Assembly (NCBI GenBank): GCA_028280265.1
Contig: JANQMD010000051.1
Span: 1-64,000 of the forward strand
DNA from: Flavobacteriaceae bacterium
GTDB taxonomy: Bacteria; Bacteroidota; Bacteroidia; Flavobacteriales; Flavobacteriaceae
DNA length: 64,000 nt
Direction of reading: 5' to 3'
In this document: positions 16,476-26,496 of the stretch, piece after piece
How positions within the stretch are numbered: the stretch's first letter is position 1
Layout: every line of letters begins with the position of its first letter
Program-made: the position numbers and the translations under genes
Notes under the pieces: generated by a model
What the model was told of the DNA's origin: nothing
The model's database searches: none
The model's input: the letters and a program-made list of their open reading frames with translations, nothing else

Positions 16476-17978
16476 TTATATTCCATTAGGATAATTTGTT
16501 GGGTAATTATTTGGGCTTGGTACATTACCCGATTTTTTAAAGTTTGTTCCATATTTAGCATCAATCGCTTCTAACATTTTATATGCTATGAAGGAATAAC
16601 CTCTTGCAGTTAAGTGAACTCCATCTAAAGAAAAAGCTCCTCCAAATACAAGGTTTGAAGTGAATGTAAAGTCTCCAAACTTTAGCCCAGTAGTAGACAT
16701 TTGAGTTAGCAATGTATTTGCATCAAGCAAGGCTAGGTTATTAGCAGTGGCAAGGTTCGCTATTACAGCATTGTATGCATCTGTTGCATTTTTTATTGCA
16801 GTTTGTTCACTTGGAATTAATACGTTTGAATCTCGTAATGGATAAGTAACTCCTATAGTATTAAAGGGTGCAGGAACAAAAAAGTTTGTCGTTCCAATAC
16901 TAGACGACGTTGACAAAGTAACTAAATCAGAAGCCGTTGCATGTCTTGCTCGTCCGTAAAGATTCCCCATCAATTGTGCTTGTGCAGCAGGAACACCGTT
17001 CAACTGTAATGCTCCAGTAATTTGAGCGGACAAATCCGTTAAGGTTTCGTCAAGAATCAATAAAGGATTGTTATTTCCTGCTTGTAACAACGACAATCTA
17101 TTTGGTTGTCCTAAAGCTGTTAAAATTTGAATTAGCGGTCCGAATAATGCTGTATTTAATTGAGTTACACTTGCAGCGTTTAAAGGAACTGGGTTATGAG
17201 CTACCGTTGTAAAATGTGGAATGGACGTTACGTAAGGAATATTAGCAACAATTCCTTTTGCTCCTCCAGAAGTCAACGTAGTTACTAAAGCTGTATATGC
17301 TTGCGTAAACATGGCTACATCCGTAATTGGGTTTGAGCCGTCTCCTCCAGAAGTCGCATACCCCAGAACATCATTATTTCCAATCCAAAGAGAGAAGAAC
17401 GTTGGACTCATAGCCATTGCATCTCCTATTACTGTTGCACTTGGACTAGAGGCAAATCGGACAAAATAGGGATTTGCTGAGTTTGTAGCTAAATTTACAA
17501 GATTACCATAGCCTGGAGCCAATAAATGAAAGCTTTTTGCTCCTGGAACCCCTACATTATTAAATGGACCAGATAAAATATTGGTTACTTCGGTTGTGGG
17601 TGTTCCTGTAACAGTAGCAGGCCCAGTCCCATTGAAATACAATCTAGGGCCTAAAATCTGATTTCCATTTAGCAACATTCCTCCAACGTTATCGGCCATC
17701 ATCGGTTGCGTAAAAGAGCCTCCTCCAAAAGGAGCCATCATTTGCGACATGATATTTGGAAAAGAATTTACCTGACCGATTTGAAACAATGCGTTGTCTG
17801 TAAATCCAGCTGTTAAAGAGTTTCCTACAGAAACGAATTTAGAAAAGTCTGCAGTTCCCTTATTTGGGTTTTCTAAGACAACTGGTGTCTCAGGAATCGG
17901 ATCTAATTTGTTATTTACATCACAAGCTGAAAAACTCACAGCAAGTAACACCAATCCTATATATTTTAAATTTTTCAT
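16476..17978 (-). CDS. SGNH/GDSL hydrolase family lipoprotein
   Basis: This 500-residue exported lipoprotein (SFSAC, Cys19) has the SGNH blocks: GNSLTAG with catalytic Ser54, a block II Gly, WIGNND at about 198 for the oxyanion Asn, and DGVHLTARGY near 457 with the catalytic Asp/His pair. These enzymes hydrolyse esters in lipids or decorated polysaccharides. It follows the TonB-dependent receptor by 11 bases, so the two form an operon. The pairing of a receptor and a lipoprotein recalls SusC/SusD-type uptake systems, although this partner is an esterase-like protein rather than SusD. Confidence 0.87.
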   Translation of the reverse strand: MKNLKYIGLVLLAVSFSACDVNNKLDPIPETPVVLENPNKGTADFSKFVSVGNSLTAGFTDNALFQIGQVNSFPNIMSQMMAPFGGGSFTQPMMADNVGGMLLNGNQILGPRLYFNGTGPATVTGTPTTEVTNILSGPFNNVGVPGAKSFHLLAPGYGNLVNLATNSANPYFVRFASSPSATVIGDAMAMSPTFFSLWIGNNDVLGYATSGGDGSNPITDVAMFTQAYTALVTTLTSGGAKGIVANIPYVTSIPHFTTVAHNPVPLNAASVTQLNTALFGPLIQILTALGQPNRLSLLQAGNNNPLLILDETLTDLSAQITGALQLNGVPAAQAQLMGNLYGRARHATASDLVTLSTSSSIGTTNFFVPAPFNTIGVTYPLRDSNVLIPSEQTAIKNATDAYNAVIANLATANNLALLDANTLLTQMSTTGLKFGDFTFTSNLVFGGAFSLDGVHLTARGYSFIAYKMLEAIDAKYGTNFKKSGNVPSPNNYPTNYPNGI

Positions 17979-17989
17979 CTTATTCTGTT

Positions 17990-20791
17990 TTAGTTGTTAA
18001 TTGTCCAAGAAAAGTAATATTGTGAACCAATTGCTCCAACACCTGGAGCACTAAAATACTCTTGACCTGTTAAGTTCGCTCCTCCTATTTTGAAAACAGA
18101 TTTCCATTCAGGAACTGTATAGTTTACTTGAGCATCGATTACAGTACGTGATTCAACTATTGCATCATGGAATGTTGATTCCCATAAATAGTCATCTTGC
18201 CATCTTACATTCACATTAAATCCAAAGTTTTTAAACACATTTGGGTTCCCAAATTGAACTTTCACTTTGTGCTCAGGCGTGTTAAAAGATGGTTCAAAAT
18301 CTGGATCTGAAGCTTGATTGAAATCAAACTTAGCATACGTGTAGTTCACTCCAAGATTAAAGTTTTCAAAAATCTTTGTGTTAATTGCAATCGCTGCTCC
18401 ATAAGAGTTTACGTTAGCTACTGAGTTTGTATACACAGAAAATGCTTTGAAATCTCCATTTTGAAGAGCTAATAAAGACAATGCATTGTCTCCTGCAGTT
18501 CCATAGAAGGGTACTAATACTGCTTTTGTAGAGATGAAGTCTTGGTATGTGTTATAATATCCACTTAAATCCACACTTACTTTAGTGTCTTCTATATCTA
18601 ACACTCCTCTATATCCTACTTCAAAAGCAGTTACTTTTTCTGGAGATACTAATGGTGTGACTACTGCTGCTGGTGCACCAGCGGTAACAGAAGCTGCGGA
18701 AAAAGCATTCTCATAAGCAGATCTACCTGATAATTGAATGGTTGTTGCTCCTCCAAGAAATGCCTGACCACCTCCACTAACGGCTAATGGATTACTTGTG
18801 TATCTGTCTAAGTTATCTGGCGCAGAACCTACTAATAAAGCTCTACCTGCATCCAATCCAATGTATTGGTCTTGTGTCGTTGGGTAACGGAAACCTGTTT
18901 GGAAAGAAGCCCTGAAGTTGTGCTCTTTATTTTCTCCTGCTGCATAAGCTAACGACAATCTTGGAGAGTAGTTCCCATCAAAGTTTTGCGCTCCATCGTA
19001 ACGAATAGAAGCTGTTAACTTTAATCGATCTTCTTCCATAAACTTCTTTTGAAGTTGAGTATATACACCGTATTCATCGTAGTTAATAGGGCCATCAAAG
19101 TCGGTAAAGATTGTTCCTTTCGAGTTTAACGAATATCTTCTAAAAGAAGCTCCCACTTGAACTTCTCCCCAGTCGATAACATCACGTAAGTTATAGTTAG
19201 CATCTGCGTGATACAATTTTGTATTGTCTTGGAATCTCGATCCAGTAACTAAACTTGGATCGTTCGTTACATCATTAAAAGCAGCTTGGAATTCAGGTGT
19301 TCCTGGTAGGAATCTTCCTGTATCGGCAACCTGTCTTCCTAAAGCATGTGCTTGTGCTGGTAATGCTCCTCCTAGAGTTGCTTGAACAAATGCTCCTACA
19401 TACTGACCAAACCAAGTATTATCAGTTTTCCATCTTCGGTTGATGTTGATTGCAGCAAAACGCGTATCGTAAGAATTTCCTGCATCTTCACTTGTCACAT
19501 ACCCTCTTACGAAGAAGTTCTTTCCTCTCACTTCCAAACGATGTTGCTCTAAGAAGAAATCTGCAATATTGTATCTGTTTAATCCTTGGTAAATTGTGTT
19601 TCCTCTACCAATTTTAGAGTTCCAAATAATTTCTAAATCATCATTTCCAAAGGGTCTATAATGCAATGCCCCATTGAATTTTACACTTCTTGCATTGTAA
19701 GTCATCAAATCTCTTTCCTCATAACCAGTTCTACTTACATCAACACTAGGAACCAAAGCCTCTGCACCAGAAGGTAAAACTCCTAATCCTACCAAAGTTT
19801 GGGCTACTCCTCTAATGTTTGTAGAAACTTCATCTCCATAAATGTTCAAACCATCATAGTTGATGTCTGTGCTTCTGTCTCCAGCAATGTATTTTCCATC
19901 TCTTGTGTTTCTATAATCTGTAGCGAACCATTCTGTTCCATCCAAAACAGATAATGTAGCTTTCGCTGCAAATTTTTCAGAAAAAACATAGGCCATTCTT
20001 ATGTTGTATTCTGTGAATTGGTTTGTTCCAGCTGCATCCTGAACTGTAACTCCTCTCTTATGAGAAAAGCTGATTCCAGCATCATCAAAAGGACTTCTAC
20101 TTCTCATGAACATGATCCCGTTGAAAGCATTCGCTCCATATAATGCAGATGATGCTCCTGGTAAAATTTCTACTGTAGCAACATCTAATTCAGACATTCC
20201 CAATAAATTTCCAATGGCAAAGTTTAACGCTGGCGAAGAGTTATCCATTCCATCCACCAATTGCATAAAACGCGTGTTTGCAAATGTTGCAAAACCTCTT
20301 GTGTTTACCGACTTAAACGTTAAACTGTTTGTGTTAATATCTACCCCTTTTAAATTTTCTAACCCATCGTAGAAAGAAGGAGCAGATGTGTTTTTAATCG
20401 CTCTTGCGTCCAATCTCTCCACCGTTACAGGTGATTCCAAGATACGCTCGGGAGTTCTAGATGCAGAGACCACGACTTCGTCTAGCGCTGTTGCATTCTC
20501 CTGTAATTCTGCATTAACAACTTGTCTGTTTTGGGTAATCTCAACTTTTAATGTTTGAAACCCTAGCATTGAAATTTCAATGGTAAAAGGAGGATTGTCA
20601 TTTACTGTCAGTGAAAAGTTTCCATCAAAATCTGACGTTGTCCCGACAGCCTTTCCGGTTACCTTAACATTGGCTCCAAAAAGTATCTCCCCCGTTTTTG
20701 CATCTTTTACTGTTCCTGTAATGGATGTTTGTGCCACTACCAGCGATCCGCTGAACAATAAAAAGGCAAAGAAAATTATCTTTTTAATCAT
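17990..20791 (-). CDS. TonB-dependent outer-membrane receptor
   Basis: This 933-residue protein has a signal peptide (1-20), a carboxypeptidase-regulatory-like domain (about 22-110, with ITGTVKDAKTGEILFGANV), a plug domain (about 115-230, with ETPVTVERLDA-like start and LPGASSALYGANAFNGIMFM) and a 22-strand barrel ending in the aromatic-rich YYFSWTINN. It imports a substrate across the outer membrane with energy from TonB/ExbBD. The substrate is unknown. The esterase-like lipoprotein downstream may act on the same ligand. A possible -7 element (TATTTTCG, one mismatch) is at 20817-20824 on the minus strand. Confidence 0.93.
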   Translation of the reverse strand: MIKKIIFFAFLLFSGSLVVAQTSITGTVKDAKTGEILFGANVKVTGKAVGTTSDFDGNFSLTVNDNPPFTIEISMLGFQTLKVEITQNRQVVNAELQENATALDEVVVSASRTPERILESPVTVERLDARAIKNTSAPSFYDGLENLKGVDINTNSLTFKSVNTRGFATFANTRFMQLVDGMDNSSPALNFAIGNLLGMSELDVATVEILPGASSALYGANAFNGIMFMRSRSPFDDAGISFSHKRGVTVQDAAGTNQFTEYNIRMAYVFSEKFAAKATLSVLDGTEWFATDYRNTRDGKYIAGDRSTDINYDGLNIYGDEVSTNIRGVAQTLVGLGVLPSGAEALVPSVDVSRTGYEERDLMTYNARSVKFNGALHYRPFGNDDLEIIWNSKIGRGNTIYQGLNRYNIADFFLEQHRLEVRGKNFFVRGYVTSEDAGNSYDTRFAAININRRWKTDNTWFGQYVGAFVQATLGGALPAQAHALGRQVADTGRFLPGTPEFQAAFNDVTNDPSLVTGSRFQDNTKLYHADANYNLRDVIDWGEVQVGASFRRYSLNSKGTIFTDFDGPINYDEYGVYTQLQKKFMEEDRLKLTASIRYDGAQNFDGNYSPRLSLAYAAGENKEHNFRASFQTGFRYPTTQDQYIGLDAGRALLVGSAPDNLDRYTSNPLAVSGGGQAFLGGATTIQLSGRSAYENAFSAASVTAGAPAAVVTPLVSPEKVTAFEVGYRGVLDIEDTKVSVDLSGYYNTYQDFISTKAVLVPFYGTAGDNALSLLALQNGDFKAFSVYTNSVANVNSYGAAIAINTKIFENFNLGVNYTYAKFDFNQASDPDFEPSFNTPEHKVKVQFGNPNVFKNFGFNVNVRWQDDYLWESTFHDAIVESRTVIDAQVNYTVPEWKSVFKIGGANLTGQEYFSAPGVGAIGSQYYFSWTINN

Positions 20792-20942
20792 AATGTGAAT
20801 TATTTGTTAACTAAGACGAAAATACAATTTTTTTTCTTTCATTTTGAACAACCTTTGTGTTTTTAGGATATTCGGAAGGGCCTGATTGTCATTTTTTCAA
20901 ATCATTGACTCTTTTTTTCAATAAAATAAAATTTAGGAATTG

Positions 20943-20950
20943 TACCTTTG
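20943..20950 (+). promoter_or_regulatory. -7 promoter element TACCTTTG of ribF
   Basis: It matches TAnnTTTG and lies inside the longest open frame of ribF, so the true start must be downstream of about 20957. Confidence 0.55.
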
Positions 20951-20960
20951 TAACTTAAAT

Positions 20961-21905
20961 TTGTCTTCATTGGAAATTACCCATTCAATTGAGAACTTTT
21001 CTCCTAAAAAAAAATCAGTTATAACGATTGGCACTTTTGACGGAGTACATATAGGTCACCAGAAAATTTTAAAACAGCTTATCCTCTCCGCAAAAGAACA
21101 AGGCAAAGAATCTGTTTTACTTACTTTTTTTCCTCACCCAAGAATGGTTTTACAGAAAAGTGTTTCCATTGAGCTTTTAAATACCATAGAAGAGAAAGCA
21201 GATCAATTGAAGATGATGGGTTTAGATCACTTAATTATCCATCCCTTTAGTAAAGATTTTTCTCGACTCACGGCTCTTGATTTTGTTAGAAACATTCTTA
21301 TTAATCAATTAAAAACCTCCAAACTAATTATTGGCTATGATCATCACTTTGGGAAAAATAGAGAGGGAAACATCGATCAATTACGAGAATATAGTGAATT
21401 GTATGACTTTGCTGTAGAAGAAATACCAGCTCAGGATATCGACGATGTCTCTGTGAGTTCCACCAAAATCCGAAGAGCTTTGCAAGAAGGAAATCTAAAG
21501 ACTGCAAATCGCTACTTGGGCTATAATTATATGCTCACAGGTAAGGTTGTAGATGGTAAAAAGCTAGGTGGACAGATTGGGTTTCCAACAGCCAACCTCC
21601 ATATCCCTGAAGATTATAAACTCATCCCAAAAACAGGCGTTTATGTTATCCGTTCAATTATAAATGATACACTTTATTTTGGAATGATGAACATTGGATA
21701 CAGGCCAACTGTTAATGGTAAACATCAAACTATAGAGACTCATTTCTTCAATTTCGAAGGAGATTTATACGGATCAACACTTCGAATTGAACTCATGTAT
21801 TTCTTAAGAAAGGAAAAGAAATTCGAATCCGTTGAAGATTTAATCGCTCAGCTAAAAATTGACAAAAAAGATACCGAATCTTACCTAAAAAACAATCTTC
21901 TTTAA
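20961..21905 (+). CDS. ribF: Bifunctional riboflavin kinase/FAD synthetase
   Basis: RibF makes FMN from riboflavin and FAD from FMN in the cytoplasm. The N-terminal FAD synthetase part has IGTFDGVHIGHQKIL and FPHPR, and the C-terminal flavokinase part has GKVVDGKKLGGQIGFPTANL and GMMNIGYRPTVNG. The total is about 315 residues, normal for the family. No ATG is available at the N-terminus. The -7 element at 20943 rules out the frame's first codon (TTG at 20940), so a TTG at 20961 or at 20970 (giving MEITHSIENF) is the likely start; the exact one is uncertain. Confidence 0.93.
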   Translation: MSSLEITHSIENFSPKKKSVITIGTFDGVHIGHQKILKQLILSAKEQGKESVLLTFFPHPRMVLQKSVSIELLNTIEEKADQLKMMGLDHLIIHPFSKDFSRLTALDFVRNILINQLKTSKLIIGYDHHFGKNREGNIDQLREYSELYDFAVEEIPAQDIDDVSVSSTKIRRALQEGNLKTANRYLGYNYMLTGKVVDGKKLGGQIGFPTANLHIPEDYKLIPKTGVYVIRSIINDTLYFGMMNIGYRPTVNGKHQTIETHFFNFEGDLYGSTLRIELMYFLRKEKKFESVEDLIAQLKIDKKDTESYLKNNLL

Positions 21906-21931
21906 GCATTGTAATATTTACACACTTCCTG

Positions 21932-21939
21932 TATCTTTG
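21932..21939 (+). promoter_or_regulatory. -33/-7 promoter of serS
   Basis: TATCTTTG at 21932-21939 with TTG at 21909-21911, a 20-base spacer; both fit the Bacteroidota consensus. The serS ATG is 24 bases downstream of the -7 element. Confidence 0.7.
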
Positions 21940-21962
21940 GTGCCTTATTAAGAGAAACTATC

Positions 21963-23237
21963 ATGTTACAGGTTCAATTTATCAGAGAAAATAAGGAACG
22001 CGTTTTAGAAGGTTTGGCAAAGCGAAATTTTGCCAATGCAGAAGAAATTGTTGAAACGGTTTTGTCTGCTGACGAGACTCGAAGAAAAACACAAGTTTTA
22101 CTAGACAATGTTTTGGCAGAATCCAACAAACTTTCCAAAGAGATTGGAATCCTTTTTAAATCTGGTGAAGTTCAAAAAGCGAACCTAGTAAAGGAAAAGA
22201 CAGGTCAATTAAAAACTCAGTCAAAAGATCTTTCTGAAGAGCTTAATAATGCTGCTGAAAAATTGCAAAGTTTATTATACCAAATTCCTAACATTCCGCA
22301 TCCATCAGTTCCTAATGGACAATCTGATGAAGACAATGAAGAAACGTTTCGAGAAGGAGAAGTGCCTCAATTAAGTGAAAATGCACTTCCTCATTGGGAG
22401 CTAGCAAGAAAATATGATATCATCGATTTTGAGCTGGGAAATAAAATTACTGGAGCTGGGTTTCCAGTTTACAAAGGAAAAGGTGCTCGCCTGCAACGTG
22501 CACTGATTCATTATTTTTTAGATAAAAACACTGCTGCTGGATACACCGAATATCAGGTTCCTCATTTGATTAATGAAGCTTCTGGAATAGGCACTGGTCA
22601 ATTGCCAGACAAAGAAGGGCAAATGTATCATGTGGGAGTAGATGATCTCTACCTTATTCCTACTGCTGAAGTACCTATTACCAACATGTTTCGAGGTAAT
22701 TTGCTAAAGGAACAAGACTTTCCAATTACATGTACAGGTTATACTCCATGTTTTAGAAGAGAGGCAGGTAGTTATGGTGCTCATGTAAGAGGATTGAATC
22801 GTTTGCATCAGTTTGACAAAGTTGAAATTGTTCGTATAGAACATCCTGATAATTCTTATCAGGCTTTAAACAACATGGTAGAACACATTCAAGAAATTTT
22901 AAGAGAACTCAAATTACCTTATCGAATTCTTCGTTTGTGTGGAGGTGATGTAACTTTTGCTTCTGCACTTACTTATGATTTTGAAGTATTTTCTACAGCG
23001 CAAGACAGATGGCTAGAAGTAAGCTCTGTTTCAAACTTTGAAACATTTCAAGCAAACCGATTAAAACTGCGATTTAAAAATAAAGAAGGAAAAAGTCAAT
23101 TAGCACACACGCTTAATGGAAGCGCACTGGCTTTGCCTAGAATAATGGCAGGAATTTTAGAGAATTATCAAACTGACGAAGGAATTCAAGTTCCGGAAGC
23201 CTTGATTCCTTACACTGGTTTTGATATGATTGATTAA
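21963..23237 (+). CDS. serS: Serine--tRNA ligase
   Basis: It charges tRNA-Ser with serine. This is a class II synthetase of 424 residues: an N-terminal coiled-coil arm (about 30-110) that binds the tRNA, motif 2 CFRREAGSYG and motif 3 NGSALALPRIMAGILENYQ, with LYLIPTAEVPITN between. The length is standard. Its stop codon overlaps by three bases the stop of a small convergent gene on the other strand. Confidence 0.97.
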   Translation: MLQVQFIRENKERVLEGLAKRNFANAEEIVETVLSADETRRKTQVLLDNVLAESNKLSKEIGILFKSGEVQKANLVKEKTGQLKTQSKDLSEELNNAAEKLQSLLYQIPNIPHPSVPNGQSDEDNEETFREGEVPQLSENALPHWELARKYDIIDFELGNKITGAGFPVYKGKGARLQRALIHYFLDKNTAAGYTEYQVPHLINEASGIGTGQLPDKEGQMYHVGVDDLYLIPTAEVPITNMFRGNLLKEQDFPITCTGYTPCFRREAGSYGAHVRGLNRLHQFDKVEIVRIEHPDNSYQALNNMVEHIQEILRELKLPYRILRLCGGDVTFASALTYDFEVFSTAQDRWLEVSSVSNFETFQANRLKLRFKNKEGKSQLAHTLNGSALALPRIMAGILENYQTDEGIQVPEALIPYTGFDMID

Positions 23238-23377
23238 TTAGCAGCAATCGCTACCATTAATCTTTTGTATTTGTTCATCTCTAATAGAGCATTCAAGTAG
23301 TTACTTATTTGACCTGATCTCATAAACTCTATCGAGTCTTGTTTGGCTAATTCGTATTGTTTAGTTAAGTCTTTCAT
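23234..23377 (-). CDS. Small conserved-looking protein, 47 aa
   Basis: Read from the minus strand, ATG at 23377 gives 47 residues beginning MKDLTKQYELAKQDSIEFMRSG and ending with LMVAIAAN. It is charged and helical, without a signal or TM segment, and has natural codon use. It converges on serS and the two stop codons overlap by three bases. I do not recognise a family name; the even amphipathic pattern suggests a real helical microprotein. Confidence 0.6.
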   Translation of the reverse strand: MKDLTKQYELAKQDSIEFMRSGQISNYLNALLEMNKYKRLMVAIAAN

Positions 23378-23485
23378 GTTATTATCAGTTGGTTATTTAT
23401 CTATAAGACAATTATGATGCCAAAATGTTACAAAATGAGGCGCAAATACCTCACGGTTTAATAAAAAATTAACATCTGAGTTCCC

Positions 23486-23493
23486 TATCTTTG
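23486..23493 (+). promoter_or_regulatory. -7 promoter element TATCTTTG of the TPR gene
   Basis: It is a perfect TAnnTTTG match that ends eight bases before the ATG at 23502, implying a 5' leader of only a few bases. Confidence 0.6.
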
Positions 23494-23501
23494 ATTTGTT
23501 C

Positions 23502-25274
23502 ATGAAGAAACTTATCGTCATAATCGCCTTATTTTTTGCGGGTTTCAACTACGCACAGAGCAATTTTTTTCTTGCAGAAGATTATTTTCGCCAAGGAGAA
23601 TATAACAAAGCGGCTCAGCTTTATGAAACACTCTTAAAGAAAAGTCCTTTTAACACCACCTATATGAAAAGGTTGGTAACTTGTTTTCAGGAAACAGATC
23701 AGTTTCAAAGATCTGAAGAAATTTTAAGAAGTGCATTGCAAAAGAATCCGAGTCAGAAATATTTGTTGGTTGAGATAGGATTTAATTTTGAAAGGCAACA
23801 AAAAAAAGAGCTTGCACTCAAAGAATATGAAAAGGCACTTCTCGCTATTGATAAAAGCCCGAGCTTAGGTGGAATGATTGGTAGAATGTTTCAACAAAAC
23901 AATTTGCTAGACAATGCTATTGAAGCCTATAATAAAACCATGACACTCAATCCCAATTTGAACTATCAGTTTCAAGTGGCGCAGATTTATGGTGAAAAAG
24001 GAGACTTTGATAAAATGTTCAATTCGTACATTGCTTTGATCGAAAAAAATGAAAACTACATTGGAACCGTTCAACGATTTGCTAGTCGATACATTACTGA
24101 TGATCCTTCAAACAAAAACAATATTTCTTTTAAAAGAGCTCTGTTAAAAACTTCCATAAGCAACCCAAAAAATGTGTGGAATGAATTGCTGAGTTGGCTG
24201 TTTACAAAACAAAAAGAATACTCGAAAGCCTTGATTCAAGAGAAAGCCTTATTCCGAAGAAACCCCGATTTTATTGGCGGTATCTCTAAGCTTGGAAAGA
24301 TTGCTTTTAACGATAAAGACTTCAGTGCCTCTAAAAAATGTTATCAATTCTTCTTAGAGAATACAAACTTTATCGATGCTAAGATTCAGGCTGAATTGTA
24401 CATTTTGAAATCGAGTATTGAGCTCAAAGAAGAAAATCTCTCCGATCGTTTTCAACAGGTCTTTTCAAAATATGGATTGAATAAAAACACCATTCCCCTT
24501 CAAATCACCTATGCTGATTACCTCACTTTTCAACGAAACAAGCCAGAAGAAGCAGAAAAGGTACTTGAAAAAGCACTGACTTTTCCATCTTCTAAATTTC
24601 AACAAGCAAGAATCAAATTAAAAATTGGAGAAGTGTTGGTTTTTACCAATCGCTTTAACAAAGCATTGATCTACTTTTCTCAAGTGCAAACAAAGCTTAA
24701 AAACCATCCCTTGTCTCAAGAGGCGCGATTTAAAGTCGCTCAGACTTCTTATTTTAAAGGAGACTTCAAATGGGCAATGGCACAGTTGAAAGTACTGAAA
24801 GGGTCTACCACGCAACTGATTGCAAATGATGCTGCAGATTTGTTCCTCGTTATTTCAGACAACGAGCCCAGAGATTCTATTCCCTCTGGATTGAATGAGT
24901 TTTCAAAAGCCGACTTACTCTCTTTTCAAAACAGAAATCAAGAGGCAATTGCATTGTATTCTGAACTTATTAAAAATTATCAAGGAAGAGAGATAGAGGA
25001 CGAATCACTCTACAATCAAGCACTCCTTTTTGTCAAAGAAAATCAGATTGAAAATGCCATTACAAACTTGTTAAAAGTTGTTGCGATTAACAAAGAGGGA
25101 ATTTTGGTCGACGATGCCTATTATCAACTTGCGGAGATTTATAGAATTCATAGAAAAGATCAAGAAAAAGCTTCAGAATACTACCAAAAAATTATCTTTG
25201 AATACCCTTCGAGTATTTATCTGGTCGATGCCAGAAAAAAGTATAGAGAACTCAGAGGAGACAACGTCAATTAA
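23502..25274 (+). CDS. Exported tetratricopeptide repeat protein
   Basis: This ~590-residue protein has a signal peptide (MKKLIVIIALFFAGFNYAQ) and then TPR-like helical repeats along its whole length, such as AEDYFRQGEYNKAAQLYETLLKKSP near the N-terminus, ALKEYEKALLAIDKSP, and YYQLAEIYRIHRKDQEKASEYYQKII near the C-terminus. It is predicted periplasmic or outer-membrane-associated and to serve protein binding. The start at 23502 is used because the frame's earlier TTG lies next to the promoter. No operon partner is obvious. Confidence 0.85.
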   Translation: MKKLIVIIALFFAGFNYAQSNFFLAEDYFRQGEYNKAAQLYETLLKKSPFNTTYMKRLVTCFQETDQFQRSEEILRSALQKNPSQKYLLVEIGFNFERQQKKELALKEYEKALLAIDKSPSLGGMIGRMFQQNNLLDNAIEAYNKTMTLNPNLNYQFQVAQIYGEKGDFDKMFNSYIALIEKNENYIGTVQRFASRYITDDPSNKNNISFKRALLKTSISNPKNVWNELLSWLFTKQKEYSKALIQEKALFRRNPDFIGGISKLGKIAFNDKDFSASKKCYQFFLENTNFIDAKIQAELYILKSSIELKEENLSDRFQQVFSKYGLNKNTIPLQITYADYLTFQRNKPEEAEKVLEKALTFPSSKFQQARIKLKIGEVLVFTNRFNKALIYFSQVQTKLKNHPLSQEARFKVAQTSYFKGDFKWAMAQLKVLKGSTTQLIANDAADLFLVISDNEPRDSIPSGLNEFSKADLLSFQNRNQEAIALYSELIKNYQGREIEDESLYNQALLFVKENQIENAITNLLKVVAINKEGILVDDAYYQLAEIYRIHRKDQEKASEYYQKIIFEYPSSIYLVDARKKYRELRGDNVN

Positions 25275-25364
25275 TCAATTTGACAATGTGTTAATGTAAC
25301 AATGGAAACGTTTTTATAAAAACTCATTGGTGCATTTAATCATTTCATTATTAATTCATTAAAC

Positions 25365-25691
25365 ATGTACATATACAACGTAACCATAAATATTGAGGAA
25401 AGTGTTCATGATGAATGGCTTTCTTGGATTCAAGATCACATTCAAGAAGTATTAGATACAGGAAAATTTGTAGCCGCAAAATTGACGCAAGTTTTGGTTG
25501 AAGAAGAAATGGGGATTACATATTCTGTTCAATACACCGCAAAAACCCGAAAAGATCTCGACGAATATTATCGAGTCGATGCTCCTAAGCTAAGAAGTGA
25601 TGGCTTGAAACGGTTTGCTGATAAAATGGTTGCTTTCCGTACCGAATTAAAAGTTGTCAAAGAGTTTTATCCTTCCAGTACAAAGAATTAA
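25365..25691 (+). CDS. DUF4286 family protein
   Basis: This 108-residue protein starts [21 protein letters not shown] and contains [25 protein letters not shown], matching DUF4286, a small alpha/beta family of Bacteroidota with an unknown role and a likely ferredoxin-like fold. It sits one base before rsmA and is probably co-transcribed with rsmA and mgtE. Confidence 0.85.
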   Translation: MYIYNVTINIEESVHDEWLSWIQDHIQEVLDTGKFVAAKLTQVLVEEEMGITYSVQYTAKTRKDLDEYYRVDAPKLRSDGLKRFADKMVAFRTELKVVKEFYPSSTKN

Positions 25692-25692
25692 C

Positions 25693-26496
25693 ATGTCTGT
25701 AAAAGCAAAAAAGCATCTTGGTCAGCATTTTTTAAAAGATGAAAACATCGCACAAAAAATTGCCAATTCACTCTCTGGAGAAGGATATAGGCAAGTCCTT
25801 GAGATTGGGCCAGGAATGGGTGTTTTGACCAAGTATTTGTTAGAAAACACCTACAAAACGACTGTGATGGACTTGGATGCTGAATCCATTGCGTATCTGC
25901 ACCATGATTTTCAACAAGAGCACTTGAACTTAAATACGTCAGAAGAAAAATTTCAAATTGTAGAGGGTGACTTTTTAAAACTAAACTTCACCCAGTTTTT
26001 TAACAACGAACAAGTAGCTATTGTTGGAAACTATCCCTACAACATTTCCTCTCAAATTGTATTTAAAGCTCTAGAAAACAGAGCTTATGTTCCTGAATTT
26101 TCTGGAATGTTTCAAAAAGAAGTCGCTCAGAGAATCGCTGCCAAAGAAGGCAACAAAACCTACGGTATTTTATCTGTTTTAACACAAGCATTTTATGATG
26201 CAGAATACTTATTTACTGTACCTGCATCTGTTTTTAATCCACCTCCAAAGGTAGAATCTGGTGTCATTCGTTTGACGAGAAAAAAAGACTTCTCCTTACC
26301 TGTAGATGAAGCCCTGTTTTTTAGGGTGGTAAAAATGGCCTTTAACCAGAGGAGAAAAATGCTGCGAGGCAGTTTAAAATCTTTCAATCTTTCGGATTCC
26401 TTAAAAGAAGATACTATATTTGCGATGCGTCCAGAACAATTAACTGTAAACGAGTTTATTGAATTGACGCAAAAAATCGCAAATCATGTCGGTTGA
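25693..26496 (+). CDS. rsmA: 16S rRNA (adenine1518/1519-N6)-dimethyltransferase
   Basis: It dimethylates two adjacent adenines near the 3' end of 16S rRNA during small-subunit assembly. It has [18 protein letters not shown] at the N-terminus, the SAM-binding [10 protein letters not shown] and the [12 protein letters not shown] motif (NxPY type) of N6-adenine methyltransferases, and [17 protein letters not shown] at 25693 is chosen over an upstream frame extension that overlaps DUF4286. The 3' end overlaps mgtE by 11 bases. Confidence 0.96.
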   Translation: MSVKAKKHLGQHFLKDENIAQKIANSLSGEGYRQVLEIGPGMGVLTKYLLENTYKTTVMDLDAESIAYLHHDFQQEHLNLNTSEEKFQIVEGDFLKLNFTQFFNNEQVAIVGNYPYNISSQIVFKALENRAYVPEFSGMFQKEVAQRIAAKEGNKTYGILSVLTQAFYDAEYLFTVPASVFNPPPKVESGVIRLTRKKDFSLPVDEALFFRVVKMAFNQRRKMLRGSLKSFNLSDSLKEDTIFAMRPEQLTVNEFIELTQKIANHVG

